Source: an uncultured Eubacterium sp.
GTDB lineage: Bacteria; Bacillota; Clostridia; Lachnospirales; Lachnospiraceae
Length of the DNA stretch: 64,000 bases
Assembly: GCA_947088865.1 (NCBI GenBank)
Contig: CAMUHY010000017.1
Span: 1-64,000, forward strand
Direction: 5' to 3'
Under the pieces are notes generated by a model. That model did not search any database and was not told where the DNA came from. It saw only the letters and a list, made by a program, of their open reading frames with translations. Of this stretch, positions 51,995 to 59,936 are shown in pieces (the first letter of the stretch is position 1; the number at the start of each line of letters is the position of its first letter). The translations under genes and the position numbers were made by a program.

Positions 51995-52053
51995 AAATAC
52001 CCCACAGCTTATTGCGCAATAAATTTGGTGCGCAGTTAGCCGTAGGGTATTTT
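51995..52053 (-). terminator. Terminator hairpin after the CAP-domain gene
   Basis: AAATACCCCAC and GTAGGGTATTT form a long stem with a large imperfect middle. It is related to the GTCAAATACCCC hairpin of family D2. On the minus strand ATTTATTT follows. Confidence 0.55.
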
Positions 52054-52078
52054 GTCAGAAAAGAAAGAAAAATCAAGG

Positions 52079-53473
52079 TTATTTTATTACGTCATATCCA
52101 GCTAAATATTTTAATAAAATTACTGCATCGCTGGAAGTAATGTCGCCATCATGGTTGACATCTGCTAATTTTTTATCACAAAAAACGTCCATTTGAGCAA
52201 GGTATTTTTTCAAAATTACCGCATCACTAGAATTGATTTCACCATCACCATTGACATCACCATATTTTCCTGTACCTTGTGGATATAGAACTTGTGTTTC
52301 AATATGTCCGCATACAGTGCATGTTCTTTGTCTGCTGCCATTTTCTGTTTCCGTAGGCTCTTTTATAGTAACCCATTCTCCATATGTGTGTGGAATAGAT
52401 GAATCATCAGCACATGTATTATCATTAAGTGAAAAGAAATTAACGTTATAAGAAGCTTCATTTTTTATATTTGAATTTCCTAAATTAGAAATTTCTACAC
52501 TATAAGAATCTCCTGATTTGTAAGATAAATTATCTGATGGTCTAAAAATAACACAGCCTATCTGACCATATCCATCATTGGAAATGTAAAAATCTCCATC
52601 CGATGAATTTTTTGAAAAATTCCATACTTTTCCAGTTTTGTTATTTGTTAATTTAACAGTTGTATTTTCAGAGATAGAAACACCAAAGGATATACTCCAA
52701 GGGAAATTTGTTCCAAAATATTCAACAGGCATTGTCTGTGCAGGCCATGAAACACCATATTCATTTGCTGTTTTATTGCTTCTGTCAAAAGAGTACATTG
52801 CTAAATAAGTACCTGTATTTGGGGCTTTACTTTTTATTGCTACGCCAAAACCAGTTGCTCCCATAGAAGGGTTAAGAATCCATCTTCTATGACCTAAGCG
52901 GTCAATATTGCTAGGGTCGCCATCATCCATCCAACCATTGACAATAGAATCATTTAATGTATATGTACTCCAGCTTCCCCATGCAATATTAGAAGAACTT
53001 GCTCCAGTAGCACCCAGTTGATAGATATCATTTGACATATCGCTTGGCTGTTTAGGAAAGTGGCTTAAAATACTTGTTGTATCTGCCGCAATGACCACAG
53101 CAGCAGCTTGTGCAGTTTTATTATAATTATCATTTAATGTTGCATCTGACAAGCCCGCGATATATCGAACATGATTTAAAATATTGATGCCGCTCTGCAA
53201 TGTTTCATTGGATAACATACCAATATTATAAGGGCTTTCCGTATTTGGTGTTTCGGCATAAGTTACAGAATCCGAAATCGATGCAGGATGGTCTTTAATA
53301 TATTGCTTGATTTCTTGTACGCTTCGCTTGGCAACATTAATGGATTCTTGCGGTGTGTTTTTTTCATCCGCATATACAATAGTATTGTGGCTTATGCCCA
53401 TATTTGTAAATAATATGGAGGCTGTCATAGAACATGCTAGGACAGTTGAAATAAAAAGTTTTTTGATTTTCAT
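52079..53473 (-). CDS. Secreted CAP-domain protein with C-terminal dockerin repeats
   Basis: A 464-aa exported protein. A signal peptide (about residues 1-36, ending near VYADE) precedes a CAP/SCP-PR1-like domain (about 85-230, with LNHVRYIAGL, GWMDDGD and LGHRRWILNP). A beta-rich region follows, then a Cys-containing module (TCTVCGHIETQ) and a dockerin type I double repeat: GDVNGDGEINSSDAVILKKYL and ADVNHDGDITSSDAVILLKYL, quoted as their loops DVNGDGEINSSD and DVNHDGDITSSD. Calcium ligands are all retained. Start 53473 has GAGG upstream within a family A leader. Function unknown; surface or cellulosome-like anchoring is possible. Confidence 0.85.
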   Translation of the reverse strand: MKIKKLFISTVLACSMTASILFTNMGISHNTIVYADEKNTPQESINVAKRSVQEIKQYIKDHPASISDSVTYAETPNTESPYNIGMLSNETLQSGINILNHVRYIAGLSDATLNDNYNKTAQAAAVVIAADTTSILSHFPKQPSDMSNDIYQLGATGASSSNIAWGSWSTYTLNDSIVNGWMDDGDPSNIDRLGHRRWILNPSMGATGFGVAIKSKAPNTGTYLAMYSFDRSNKTANEYGVSWPAQTMPVEYFGTNFPWSISFGVSISENTTVKLTNNKTGKVWNFSKNSSDGDFYISNDGYGQIGCVIFRPSDNLSYKSGDSYSVEISNLGNSNIKNEASYNVNFFSLNDNTCADDSSIPHTYGEWVTIKEPTETENGSRQRTCTVCGHIETQVLYPQGTGKYGDVNGDGEINSSDAVILKKYLAQMDVFCDKKLADVNHDGDITSSDAVILLKYLAGYDVIK

Positions 53474-53477
53474 TTTT

Positions 53478-53550
53478 TCCTCATTTCTGCGCCGCTTATT
53501 GTGCAAAAATTTTTACAGGTTTGTGACAAGCAGCGCACAGACACAAACCT
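53478..53550 (-). promoter_or_regulatory. Family A pseudoknot leader (copy A5), upstream of the CAP-domain gene
   Basis: Minus strand: stem 1 AGGTTTGTG with CACAAACCT (53550-53517); loop TGCGCTGCTT (53537-53528) complementary over 10 bp to AAGCGGCGCA (53497-53488); then GAAATGAGG and the ATG at 53473. The outer stem base pairs AGG/CCT differ from CAAG/CTTG in other copies, and pairing is kept. Confidence 0.72.
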
Positions 53551-53682
53551 TAAACGCGGTAATCGAGAAACTATGATATATACATAAATATATTATACTG
53601 GAGGATTTTAATATGAACAAGTACATTTATGAGGAAAATAATGGTTTTTGATTTGTTTTCTATACGCTCTGACGCGGTGCTG

Positions 53683-54441
53683 CTATTTGATTGAAATTAA
53701 ATTATATCGTTTCATTTCTTCTCTGCATTTGGCACATAATTTGCCTATAATCTTATTTGAGTATCCTTTTAATGGTTCTATTTTTCCTTGATAGAATGAT
53801 GTACTCCACATTCTGAGTATAGGGATTTTTTTATCATTTATAAAAAAGTATACTTTATTTTCAATTTTTTTTGCACCTAAATATTTGATATGTAAATTTG
53901 CATCATAGGTCTTTGCACTTAGCCATATGACTATATCAGGATTAATAATTTCAATCTCTTTCCGAATAAACTCCTTGTAGTATTTGCAGTATGCTTGGAT
54001 ATGAACTCAGTCCTTAATATCCGCACCGCCACCTCTTTTATTCAAATCCATAACTGCATAATGGATTGCTGCGTCTGAATTGGACATTTCCTCTATTCCA
54101 ATTCCTGCAACAATTTTATATATAGCGGATGTTCGCTCTCGCATCTTTCCTTTCCAATCATCATAACCAGTTTCATAATACTTCTTATAATCAATTATGC
54201 TGTTTGGTTTTGAGTTAAACTTAGCAGAGTATTCATCATCATTAGCTTGATTTGAAATAAACAATATTTTTCTTTTTTCCTTAGAAAAGACTACTTCGTC
54301 AATAATTCCATCTCTCCGAAAATGGCTCTTTGTAATATTTTTGCCGTCTCGTGTTGATTCCCACGAAAAATTGGGTTCTCTTTCTTGTGCATATTCCCAT
54401 TCAATAAAAAGCTGTTCTAATTGTTTGGATTTTAATGCCAT
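53683..54441 (-). pseudogene. Uracil-DNA glycosylase-like protein gene interrupted by an in-frame TGA
   Basis: Translation from ATG 54441 (GGAGG upstream) runs 144 codons to a TGA at 54009-54007. The same frame continues for 107 further sense codons to TAG at 53685-53683, with protein-like sequence (VHIQAYCKYYKEFIRKEIEI, NPDIVIWLSAKTYD, CAKCREEM). The whole would be about 252 residues. The combination NPDIVIWL and the N-terminal FISNQAND suggests the uracil-DNA glycosylase-like superfamily, with low certainty. A single base change (for example GGA, CGA or TGG to TGA) explains the break; a sequencing error or recoding cannot be excluded. Confidence 0.75.
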
Positions 54442-54508
54442 ATATTTATCCTCCACAAAAAGTAAATTTGGTTTAATTATACTACAATCCCATTCATATT
54501 TCTAGTAA

Positions 54509-54553
54509 AGCGGATATTCGCAATCCACTACGCTACTTGCTTGATAAGGTTAA
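54509..54553 (-). repeat. Family B element, short internally deleted form (B7)
   Basis: Minus strand TTAACCTTATCAAGCAAGTA, then GCGTAGTGGATTGCGAATAT and CCGCT: the 5' 14 nt joined to the 3' tail, as in the 44447 copy. The rest of the 54457-54751 gap shows no clear feature apart from a TATAAT-like -10 near 54687. Confidence 0.72.
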
Positions 54554-54751
54554 ATTTCTTCGGGCTATACTAAAAAATAGACACAATAACGAGTACCTAT
54601 TACAATAAAGTAAATATAAAAAGATGAACTATTAAAAATTAAGCCTCTTTTTTTAAAAGTTTATAGCATATATATGGTAAATGAATTATAATAAAATTAA
54701 TAACAACATTAATAAAGTATGAATATTTTAAAAGGAAAAGGAGATGAAAAG

Positions 54752-55756
54752 TTGATTATAAAGTACATGTCCCCATTTTTATTAGGAGCGATAAAAGAAT
54801 CTTTAAAACGATTACCTTGCACTCCATATGATTTTACAAAAGTAAAAAGTTTGACAAATTTTAATCCTATAAGTTTTTGGTATGATGTCATTCCAGATAT
54901 GATTAAAGAAGAAGAGGGGAATTTTTCCTGTATTGGAGAAATGACGAATCTTCATACATTGATATTTTCTAACTTCAATAGAGATACATTGAAGATAAAT
55001 GATTTTTCTTTTTTAGAAAAATGTCAAAAATTGAAAAAATTAGATGTAAGAAATACAAATTTTTCGGATTGTAGACTTCTTTTATCATTATCCAATTTAC
55101 ATCAGGTCTTTTTGCCAAAAGAGCATATGTTATGTCATACAGAGGCAATAGATGAACTTATACAACGTGGTGTACAGGTAAATATGGATAGGTATACTGA
55201 TACAAAGCAAGAATTTATAGAACAAAGTGAGGATGTAAATTTATCTGAATTAACGAAAGAAATTTGCAGAGCAGTAAAGACCATTCTTTTAGATTTATAT
55301 AAAAATAATGAGCATTATTACTATATTACACTTACGACCGACGGCGGAGCAAATACGCCTTGTATTTCTGCGTGGTCATATGAAGCGCTGAATAAAAGCA
55401 GTGATGATGAAGAGGAAAAAGAAATGATAAAGTGGTCTTATGCGGACTCCCCATATTGCTGTTGGAAACAGGAAGAATTTGACAAAGTGAGTGAATTGCT
55501 TGGTGCAAGAGTCAATATATGGGATTTGGAAGATGAAGCGTTTGAGATTGAATGCAAAAAAAGATTTTCGGCAATGGAGGAGGCAATGAAACAGTTGGAT
55601 AAGCAAGGATTGTTTGAAATGAACCAAAATCGAATGGACGTTGTTGTATTGGTTGAAGTTGCGCCTCCAGATATTACAAATACAGAACGAGCTTATAGAA
55701 TGAATAATGTAATTTCGGATATTTTTAATGAATGGTTAGAAGAAGTGGCAGAGTGA
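54752..55756 (+). CDS. DUF4303 domain protein with leucine-rich N-terminal region
   Basis: A 334-aa cytoplasmic protein. The N-terminal half (about residues 55-145) has leucine-rich-repeat-like strands (TNLHTLIFSNF, CQKLKKLDVRNTNF, LSNLHQVFLP). The C-terminal half (about 160-320) matches the DUF4303 type, with YYYITLTTDGG, CISAWSYEAL and KWSYADSPY. Proteins of this class often appear as polymorphic-toxin immunity proteins, but no toxin gene is next to it. TTG 54752 has AAGGAG 9 nt upstream and is preferred to ATG 54719, which has no ribosome site. Confidence 0.68.
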   Translation: MIIKYMSPFLLGAIKESLKRLPCTPYDFTKVKSLTNFNPISFWYDVIPDMIKEEEGNFSCIGEMTNLHTLIFSNFNRDTLKINDFSFLEKCQKLKKLDVRNTNFSDCRLLLSLSNLHQVFLPKEHMLCHTEAIDELIQRGVQVNMDRYTDTKQEFIEQSEDVNLSELTKEICRAVKTILLDLYKNNEHYYYITLTTDGGANTPCISAWSYEALNKSSDDEEEKEMIKWSYADSPYCCWKQEEFDKVSELLGARVNIWDLEDEAFEIECKKRFSAMEEAMKQLDKQGLFEMNQNRMDVVVLVEVAPPDITNTERAYRMNNVISDIFNEWLEEVAE

Positions 55757-55770
55757 TGATTTGTCAATAA

Positions 55771-55857
55771 TTTGTGTCTGTGCGTTGCTTGACACAAAGT
55801 TATAAAAACAAAATTTTTTATTTTGTTTTTTGTGCAAAAAGCAGCGCAGAAATGAGG
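55771..55857 (+). promoter_or_regulatory. Family A pseudoknot leader (copy A6), upstream of the acetyltransferase
   Basis: Stem 1 TTTGTGTC (55771-55778) with GACACAAA (55791-55798). Loop TGCGTTGCTT (55781-55790) is complementary over 10 bp (one GU) to AAGCAGCGCA (55839-55848). A middle hairpin AAAACAAAA/TTTTGTTTT lies between, and GAGG (55853-55856) follows. Confidence 0.72.
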
Positions 55858-55863
55858 ATTTAT

Positions 55864-56298
55864 ATGATTCGAGAGGTTACGGGTGATGATTTTACAGGAT
55901 TGATGACGTTATATATGCAGCTGCATAATAATGATATGCCAAAAGAAACCAATGATATAAAACAGTTATGGAAACAAATTCTTGACGATAAAGCGCATCA
56001 TATTATTGTGGCTGAAGAAGATGGACAAATTGTTTCTTCTTGTGTATGTGTTATTATTCCCAATTTAACACATAATCAACAGCCTTATGCTTTTATTGAA
56101 AATGTTATTACAGATAAGGAACATAGGGGGAGAGGTTTAGCAACCCAATGCTTAAATTATGCTAAAAATATAGCAATGAAAGAAAACTGTTATAAATTAA
56201 TGTTGCTTACAGGTTCTAAAAAAGATAGCACATTAAATTTTTACCGTCATGCAGGATATAACAGTGAAGATAAAACGGCATTTATTCAGTGGATATAA
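55864..56298 (+). CDS. GNAT family N-acetyltransferase
   Basis: A 144-aa acyl-CoA-dependent acetyltransferase. The acetyl-CoA-binding motif A is ENVITDKEHRGRGLATQCL (Arg/Gly-rich loop HRGRGLA), and motif B ends in FYRHAGY. Substrate cannot be told. ATG 55864 follows GAGG by 7 nt and starts directly on the conserved IREVTGDDF strand; longer frames read through the leader. It is a single gene. Confidence 0.88.
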   Translation: MIREVTGDDFTGLMTLYMQLHNNDMPKETNDIKQLWKQILDDKAHHIIVAEEDGQIVSSCVCVIIPNLTHNQQPYAFIENVITDKEHRGRGLATQCLNYAKNIAMKENCYKLMLLTGSKKDSTLNFYRHAGYNSEDKTAFIQWI

Positions 56299-56344
56299 AA
56301 AATTTTAAGAGGGTGTAGTTATATAATCGCGAGGAGGTTAAAAA

Positions 56345-56713
56345 GTGATAGCTATAATAGGTGCAAGTACTTTTTTGATAGTAATTATAATATCCGTTCT
56401 TTTAATTTGTGGGTTGCCTTTAGGAGAGTTGACGATGGGAGGACAATATAAAGTTTTTCCAAAGAAATTAAGAATTGTTTTAGTGGGACAGGTTATCCTG
56501 CAAATATTTTTTGTGATTATAATTTTACAAATGGGAGGATTTATCCCATTATGGTTTTCGGATAATATAACAAAAATAATCTGTATTGCTATGGCAGTAT
56601 ATCTTTCATTTAATACAATTATGAATTTTATTTCCAGGAGCAAAAAAGAAAAGTATGTAATGACACCTCTTTCTGCAATTTCAGCAGTATGCTTTTGGAT
56701 AACGGCATTGTAA
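56345..56713 (+). CDS. Small four-helix membrane protein, unknown function
   Basis: A 122-aa protein with about four transmembrane segments: residues 2-22, 45-65, 73-90 and 105-122. A short conserved-looking stretch MGGQYKVFPKKLR lies after the first helix. The start is GTG 56345 with GAGGAGG 7 nt upstream, a strong site. It follows the acetyltransferase by 46 nt on the same strand. I do not recognise the family. Confidence 0.7.
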   Translation: MIAIIGASTFLIVIIISVLLICGLPLGELTMGGQYKVFPKKLRIVLVGQVILQIFFVIIILQMGGFIPLWFSDNITKIICIAMAVYLSFNTIMNFISRSKKEKYVMTPLSAISAVCFWITAL

Positions 56714-56830
56714 GTGATTGATGATATAAATTTCAGTTTGTCTATTGCAATACCTAAGAAAGATAAGTTGATATGTATCTTTTTTAAGAAAATAAAAATC
56801 AAAAACTACATTCAGGTATAGCCGCTTGCA

Positions 56831-56870
56831 CAAAAATACGGGTATGTTAGATTGCTCCAACATACCCGTA
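56831..56870 (-). terminator. Terminator after rubrerythrin
   Basis: TACGGGTATGTT pairs perfectly with AACATACCCGTA; on the minus strand a TTTTTG tract follows. Confidence 0.85.
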
Positions 56871-56905
56871 AATCATCAAAAACGTTGATTTTAAAGTATT
56901 TCTTC

Positions 56906-57490
56906 TTAACCGAAATATCTGTGCAACATTCCCTCAAATGCCTTGCCGTGTCTAGCCTCGTCCTTAGCCATTTCATGTACGGTGTCATGGATTGCATCCA
57001 AGTTATTTTTCTTTGCACATTTTGCAAGGTCAAATTTACCAGAAGTAGCACCAAACTCACAGTCAACTCTCCACTTGAGGTTGTCCTTAGTAGAAGCCTT
57101 CATATTAGCTTCTAAGTCCTCACCAAGCATCTCTGCAAATTTTGCGGCATGTTCAGCTTCCTCAAAAGCAGCCTTTTCCCAGTAAAGACCGATTTCAGGA
57201 TAACCTTCACGATGTGCGATACGAGCCATGCAAAGGTACATACCAACTTCTGCACACTCACCATTAAAGTTAGCCATTAATTGGTCAAAGATATATTTTT
57301 TATCGTCTTCACTGATTTCAGGGTTATTTTTAACAGTCTTGCCATAAATGCCATATTCATGCTCTGTTGCAAGTTTGATTTCGCCTTCTACTGGCTTAAA
57401 CTTATCAGCGCCTACATGACAAACAGGACATTCTGCTGGAGGAGTCTCTCCTTCATAAATATAACCACATACTGTACATACAAATTTCAT
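56906..57490 (-). CDS. Reverse-type rubrerythrin (N-terminal rubredoxin domain)
   Basis: A 194-aa non-heme iron peroxidase that reduces H2O2 in anaerobes. The rubredoxin-like domain is N-terminal, with Cys5, Cys8, Cys21 and Cys24 (CTVCG, CPVC). The ferritin-like di-iron domain follows, with [30 protein letters not shown] and DEARHGKAF providing the Glu/His ligands. This order is the reverse of classical rubrerythrin and matches the revRbr of Clostridium. ATG 57490 has GGAG 9 nt upstream. The promoter at 57535-57563 is adjacent to a Per-type box, and the perR gene is next upstream. Confidence 0.93.
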   Translation of the reverse strand: MKFVCTVCGYIYEGETPPAECPVCHVGADKFKPVEGEIKLATEHEYGIYGKTVKNNPEISEDDKKYIFDQLMANFNGECAEVGMYLCMARIAHREGYPEIGLYWEKAAFEEAEHAAKFAEMLGEDLEANMKASTKDNLKWRVDCEFGATSGKFDLAKCAKKNNLDAIHDTVHEMAKDEARHGKAFEGMLHRYFG

Positions 57491-57534
57491 AACATGTTCT
57501 CCTTTATATAATTGTTTTCTAACCTTGTGCTGCA

Positions 57535-57585
57535 AATATAACATACAAATCTTCGTATGTCAATAAAAAAATAGTAATTATTACT
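57535..57585 (-). promoter_or_regulatory. Rubrerythrin promoter with upstream PerR-type box
   Basis: Minus strand: TTGACA (57563-57558), a 17-nt spacer and TATATT (57540-57535). The palindrome AGTAATTATTACT (57573-57585) lies about 10 nt upstream of the -35. The same palindrome occurs in front of perR. Confidence 0.75.
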
Positions 57586-57640
57586 GTTTTAATAAATATA
57601 AATAAAAATTTATATTTCAATTCGTAGTATATGCAAAAAT

Positions 57641-58036
57641 TTAATGACTATCCATACAGTTTGTGCAAATTCCATAAAAATAGGATACATTGCCCAATAT
57701 TTTTCCTTTAAAATTTTTGCTGGCGGCACTGTTGAGTTCTCGTTCTACTTGGGTACAGTCAAAATTTAAATCGAAAATACGCCCGCATTTGGTACATTCA
57801 AAATGATAGTGAGGCATTAAATTTCCGTCAAAATGCACTGTTCCGTCACTACAAGGAACTTTAACAGCTTGTCCGTTATCTACTAAAAATGAAAGATTGC
57901 GATAGACCGTTCCAAGACTGATATTTGGAAATTCCTTTCGCACAAATTCATATACAACCTCAGCGCTAGGATGCTCACGGGTTGATATCAAATAGTTATA
58001 TATTGCTTCTCGTTGTCTGCTATGTTTTGTTGTCAT
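57641..58036 (-). CDS. Fur family transcriptional regulator, PerR-like
   Basis: A 131-aa regulator. The winged helix contains HPSAEVVYEFVRKEFPNISLGTVYRNL (in parts: ISLGTVYRNL), and the dimerisation domain has HYHFECTKCGRIFDL and GICTNC with the structural zinc CxxC pairs. Adjacency to rubrerythrin and the shared box suggest peroxide sensing (PerR) rather than iron sensing. ATG 58036 has GGAG 6 nt upstream. Its own promoter is followed by the box, indicating autorepression. Confidence 0.88.
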   Translation of the reverse strand: MTTKHSRQREAIYNYLISTREHPSAEVVYEFVRKEFPNISLGTVYRNLSFLVDNGQAVKVPCSDGTVHFDGNLMPHYHFECTKCGRIFDLNFDCTQVERELNSAASKNFKGKILGNVSYFYGICTNCMDSH

Positions 58037-58052
58037 ATAAATCTCCATAAAT

Positions 58053-58099
58053 AGTAATGATTACTGTTTTATTTTAATTTTATTATATGAAAAAGTCAA
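58053..58099 (-). promoter_or_regulatory. perR promoter and PerR-type box
   Basis: Minus strand: TTGACT (58099-58094), a 17-nt spacer and TAAAAT (58076-58071), then AGTAATCATTACT (58065-58053) immediately downstream of the -10, a position suited to repression. Confidence 0.75.
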
Positions 58100-58141
58100 T
58101 AAAAAAACAACAAAAAAACAAGTAAAAATTTGGAAAAAGTG

Positions 58142-59212
58142 CTATTTATTTTTATGGCAGCTTTCAATTAATTCCATAATTTTGTTAATAGCATCACTTT
58201 GAGGGCTTGCCGCCATTGCATTAATATAAGTTTGGCTGTTAGCATACAATTCGTTGATTGCATTGAGGAGTTTTTCAGGAGTGATTTCTTCTTCTTGCAT
58301 CACTTCTGAATAACCATGTTCTTTAAATGACTTTGCATTGAGTATCTGGTCGCCTCTGCTGGCATTAGCCGAAAGAGGAATAAGCAAATTGGGTTTTTTG
58401 AGCGCTAATAATTCGCAGATTGCATTAGCGCCAGCTCTTGAAACCACAATATCACACATAGCGAACAAGTCGCGAAGACGTGTGCCAACATACTCAAATT
58501 GTACATAGTCTGGAGTTTTGTCAAGATTAGGGTCTGTTTTTCCTTTACCACATATATGGACAACTTGATATTTTTTTAATAGTTTTTGAAGGATACTTTT
58601 TATCGCTTCATTGACCTTGACAGCTCCCGTACTTCCGCCCATTACAAGGATGGTTGGTTTATCAGCAGTAAAGTTGCACATTCGCAAACCTTCTAGTTTA
58701 TTGCCTAAAAGCAGTTCACGGCGTATTGGCGAACCAGTTAAAACGGCTTTTCCATCAGGAAGATATGGAATAGTCTCCGGAAAGTTGCAGCAAATTTTAG
58801 TCGCTTCTCTCATGGCAATTTTGTTGGCAAGACCAGGCGTCATATCCGATTCATGCGTAATGACAGGAATGCCTTTGTGTGCAGCCGCAAGAACCACAGG
58901 AACCGATACAAAACCGCCTTTTGAAAATACAATATCTGGTTTTATTTTTTTCATTAATTTTCGAGATTCACCATAGCCTTTTATCACGCGAAAAGGGTCG
59001 CTTAAATTTTTTAAACTTTTGTATCGTCTCAATTTTCCAGAAGAAATGCCATAGTAAGGAATATTCATTTCTTCAATAAGTTGTTTTTCAATTCCAGTAT
59101 AGGAACCTATATATGTAACTTCATAACCTGCTTTTTTTAAGGCAGGTAAAAGTGCAATATTAGGCGTTACATGTCCAGCAGTACCTCCACCAGTTAAAAT
59201 AATACGTTTCAT
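58142..59212 (-). CDS. murG: UDP-N-acetylglucosamine-N-acetylmuramyl-pentapeptide transferase
   Basis: A 356-aa GT28 enzyme that makes lipid II at the inner face of the membrane. The N-terminal GGGTAGHVTPN, central GGSTGAVKVNE and C-terminal SRAGANAICELLALKKPNLLIPL (in parts: SRAGANAICELLAL) motifs are diagnostic. It stands alone rather than in the dcw cluster, as in several Clostridia. ATG 59212 is used; an ATG at 59224 overlaps the AAAGG site. A hairpin (AACAGC/GCTGTT) lies in the leader. Confidence 0.94.
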   Translation of the reverse strand: MKRIILTGGGTAGHVTPNIALLPALKKAGYEVTYIGSYTGIEKQLIEEMNIPYYGISSGKLRRYKSLKNLSDPFRVIKGYGESRKLMKKIKPDIVFSKGGFVSVPVVLAAAHKGIPVITHESDMTPGLANKIAMREATKICCNFPETIPYLPDGKAVLTGSPIRRELLLGNKLEGLRMCNFTADKPTILVMGGSTGAVKVNEAIKSILQKLLKKYQVVHICGKGKTDPNLDKTPDYVQFEYVGTRLRDLFAMCDIVVSRAGANAICELLALKKPNLLIPLSANASRGDQILNAKSFKEHGYSEVMQEEEITPEKLLNAINELYANSQTYINAMAASPQSDAINKIMELIESCHKNK

Positions 59213-59282
59213 AAGAATAACCATGCCTTTCTATAACCTGCAAATTTAACAGCTTGCTGTTTTATGTACAGGTATAAATCCG

Positions 59283-59308
59283 CGTGCGAAAAATTTATTT
59301 TTCACACG
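59283..59308 (-). repeat. Family G hairpin (copy 2)
   Basis: CGTGCGAAAAA and TTTTTCACACG form an 11-bp stem. It matches 8026-8049. On the minus strand it lies between the TSCPD gene and murG and could terminate the former. Confidence 0.6.
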
Positions 59309-59317
59309 AATTTTTTT

Positions 59318-59563
59318 CTAGTTTTGTTCTTTGTATTGCTTGAGTGCTTTTGAGAGTTGGTCAGGACACGATGTTGATTTGAAACCGCATTTTATCCCTT
59401 CCATTCGTTTAATTGCTTCATTGATATCCATTCCTTCAACTAATGCGGCAACTCCTTGTGTATTGCCTGAACATCCACCGACAAATTTAACATTGGTTAC
59501 TTTGTCATCAACAACATCAAATTCGATTAATTGCGAACATACGCCACTTGTTTTATATTTCAT
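59318..59563 (-). CDS. TSCPD domain protein (TIGR03905 family)
   Basis: An 81-aa protein consisting of one TSCPD domain: VCSQLIEFDV, VGGCSGNTQGVAALVEGM and the closing Cys motif TSCPDQLSKAL. Related domains occur at the C-terminus of class II ribonucleotide reductases; the stand-alone function is unknown. AAAGGATATATAA precedes the ATG. The gene is between murG and a divergent mtnN. Confidence 0.85.
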   Translation of the reverse strand: MKYKTSGVCSQLIEFDVVDDKVTNVKFVGGCSGNTQGVAALVEGMDINEAIKRMEGIKCGFKSTSCPDQLSKALKQYKEQN

Positions 59564-59642
59564 ATTTTATATATCCTTTCTATATATTATTTAAAAATAA
59601 TTATAACGCTTCTTTTTAAATTTAAATCAAAAAGATAAATAG

Positions 59643-59683
59643 ATTTATATATCTCGGCTTTAGCCGAGATTATTATATCATAG
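59643..59683. repeat. Family F repeat (copy 1)
   Basis: TTATATATCTCGGCTTTAGC followed by CGAGATTATTATATCATA. The centre forms the hairpin CTCGGCT/AGCCGAG. An almost identical copy lies 80 nt downstream; between them is a second hairpin (GTTTGC/GCAAAC). Confidence 0.75.
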
Positions 59684-59721
59684 TTTTATACATAGTGAGA
59701 AATCAGAAGTTTGCGAAGCAA

Positions 59722-59761
59722 ACTTATATATCTCGGCTTTAGCCGAGATTATTATATCATA
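59722..59761. repeat. Family F repeat (copy 2)
   Basis: Second copy of the CTCGGCTTTAGCCGAG hairpin with the same AT flanks as at 59643. Confidence 0.75.
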
Positions 59762-59825
59762 AAATTATATATAATGGTATGTAAAAGTATATAATTCTAT
59801 GGTTAAACGGTTGCTTTTTTGATTG

Positions 59826-59854
59826 TTGCTTTGCTAAGATGATTTATGTATAAT
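59826..59854 (+). promoter_or_regulatory. Promoter of mtnN
   Basis: TTGCTT (59826-59831), a 17-nt spacer and TATAAT (59849-59854). Confidence 0.6.
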
Positions 59855-59936
59855 TATATGCGCATAGTGATATTTATATTAAGTAATGTTGTAATGGAAA
59901 AATAATAGCAAATATAAGGAAAGAGAGGCATGAATA

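Noticed and set aside
54007-54009. Selenocysteine codon
   Set aside because: The residue at this point is not in a redox motif and no SECIS-like hairpin was evident just downstream; a nonsense change is simpler.
59643-59761. CRISPR array
   Set aside because: Only two copies of a hairpin unit; no series of regular spacers and no cas genes.
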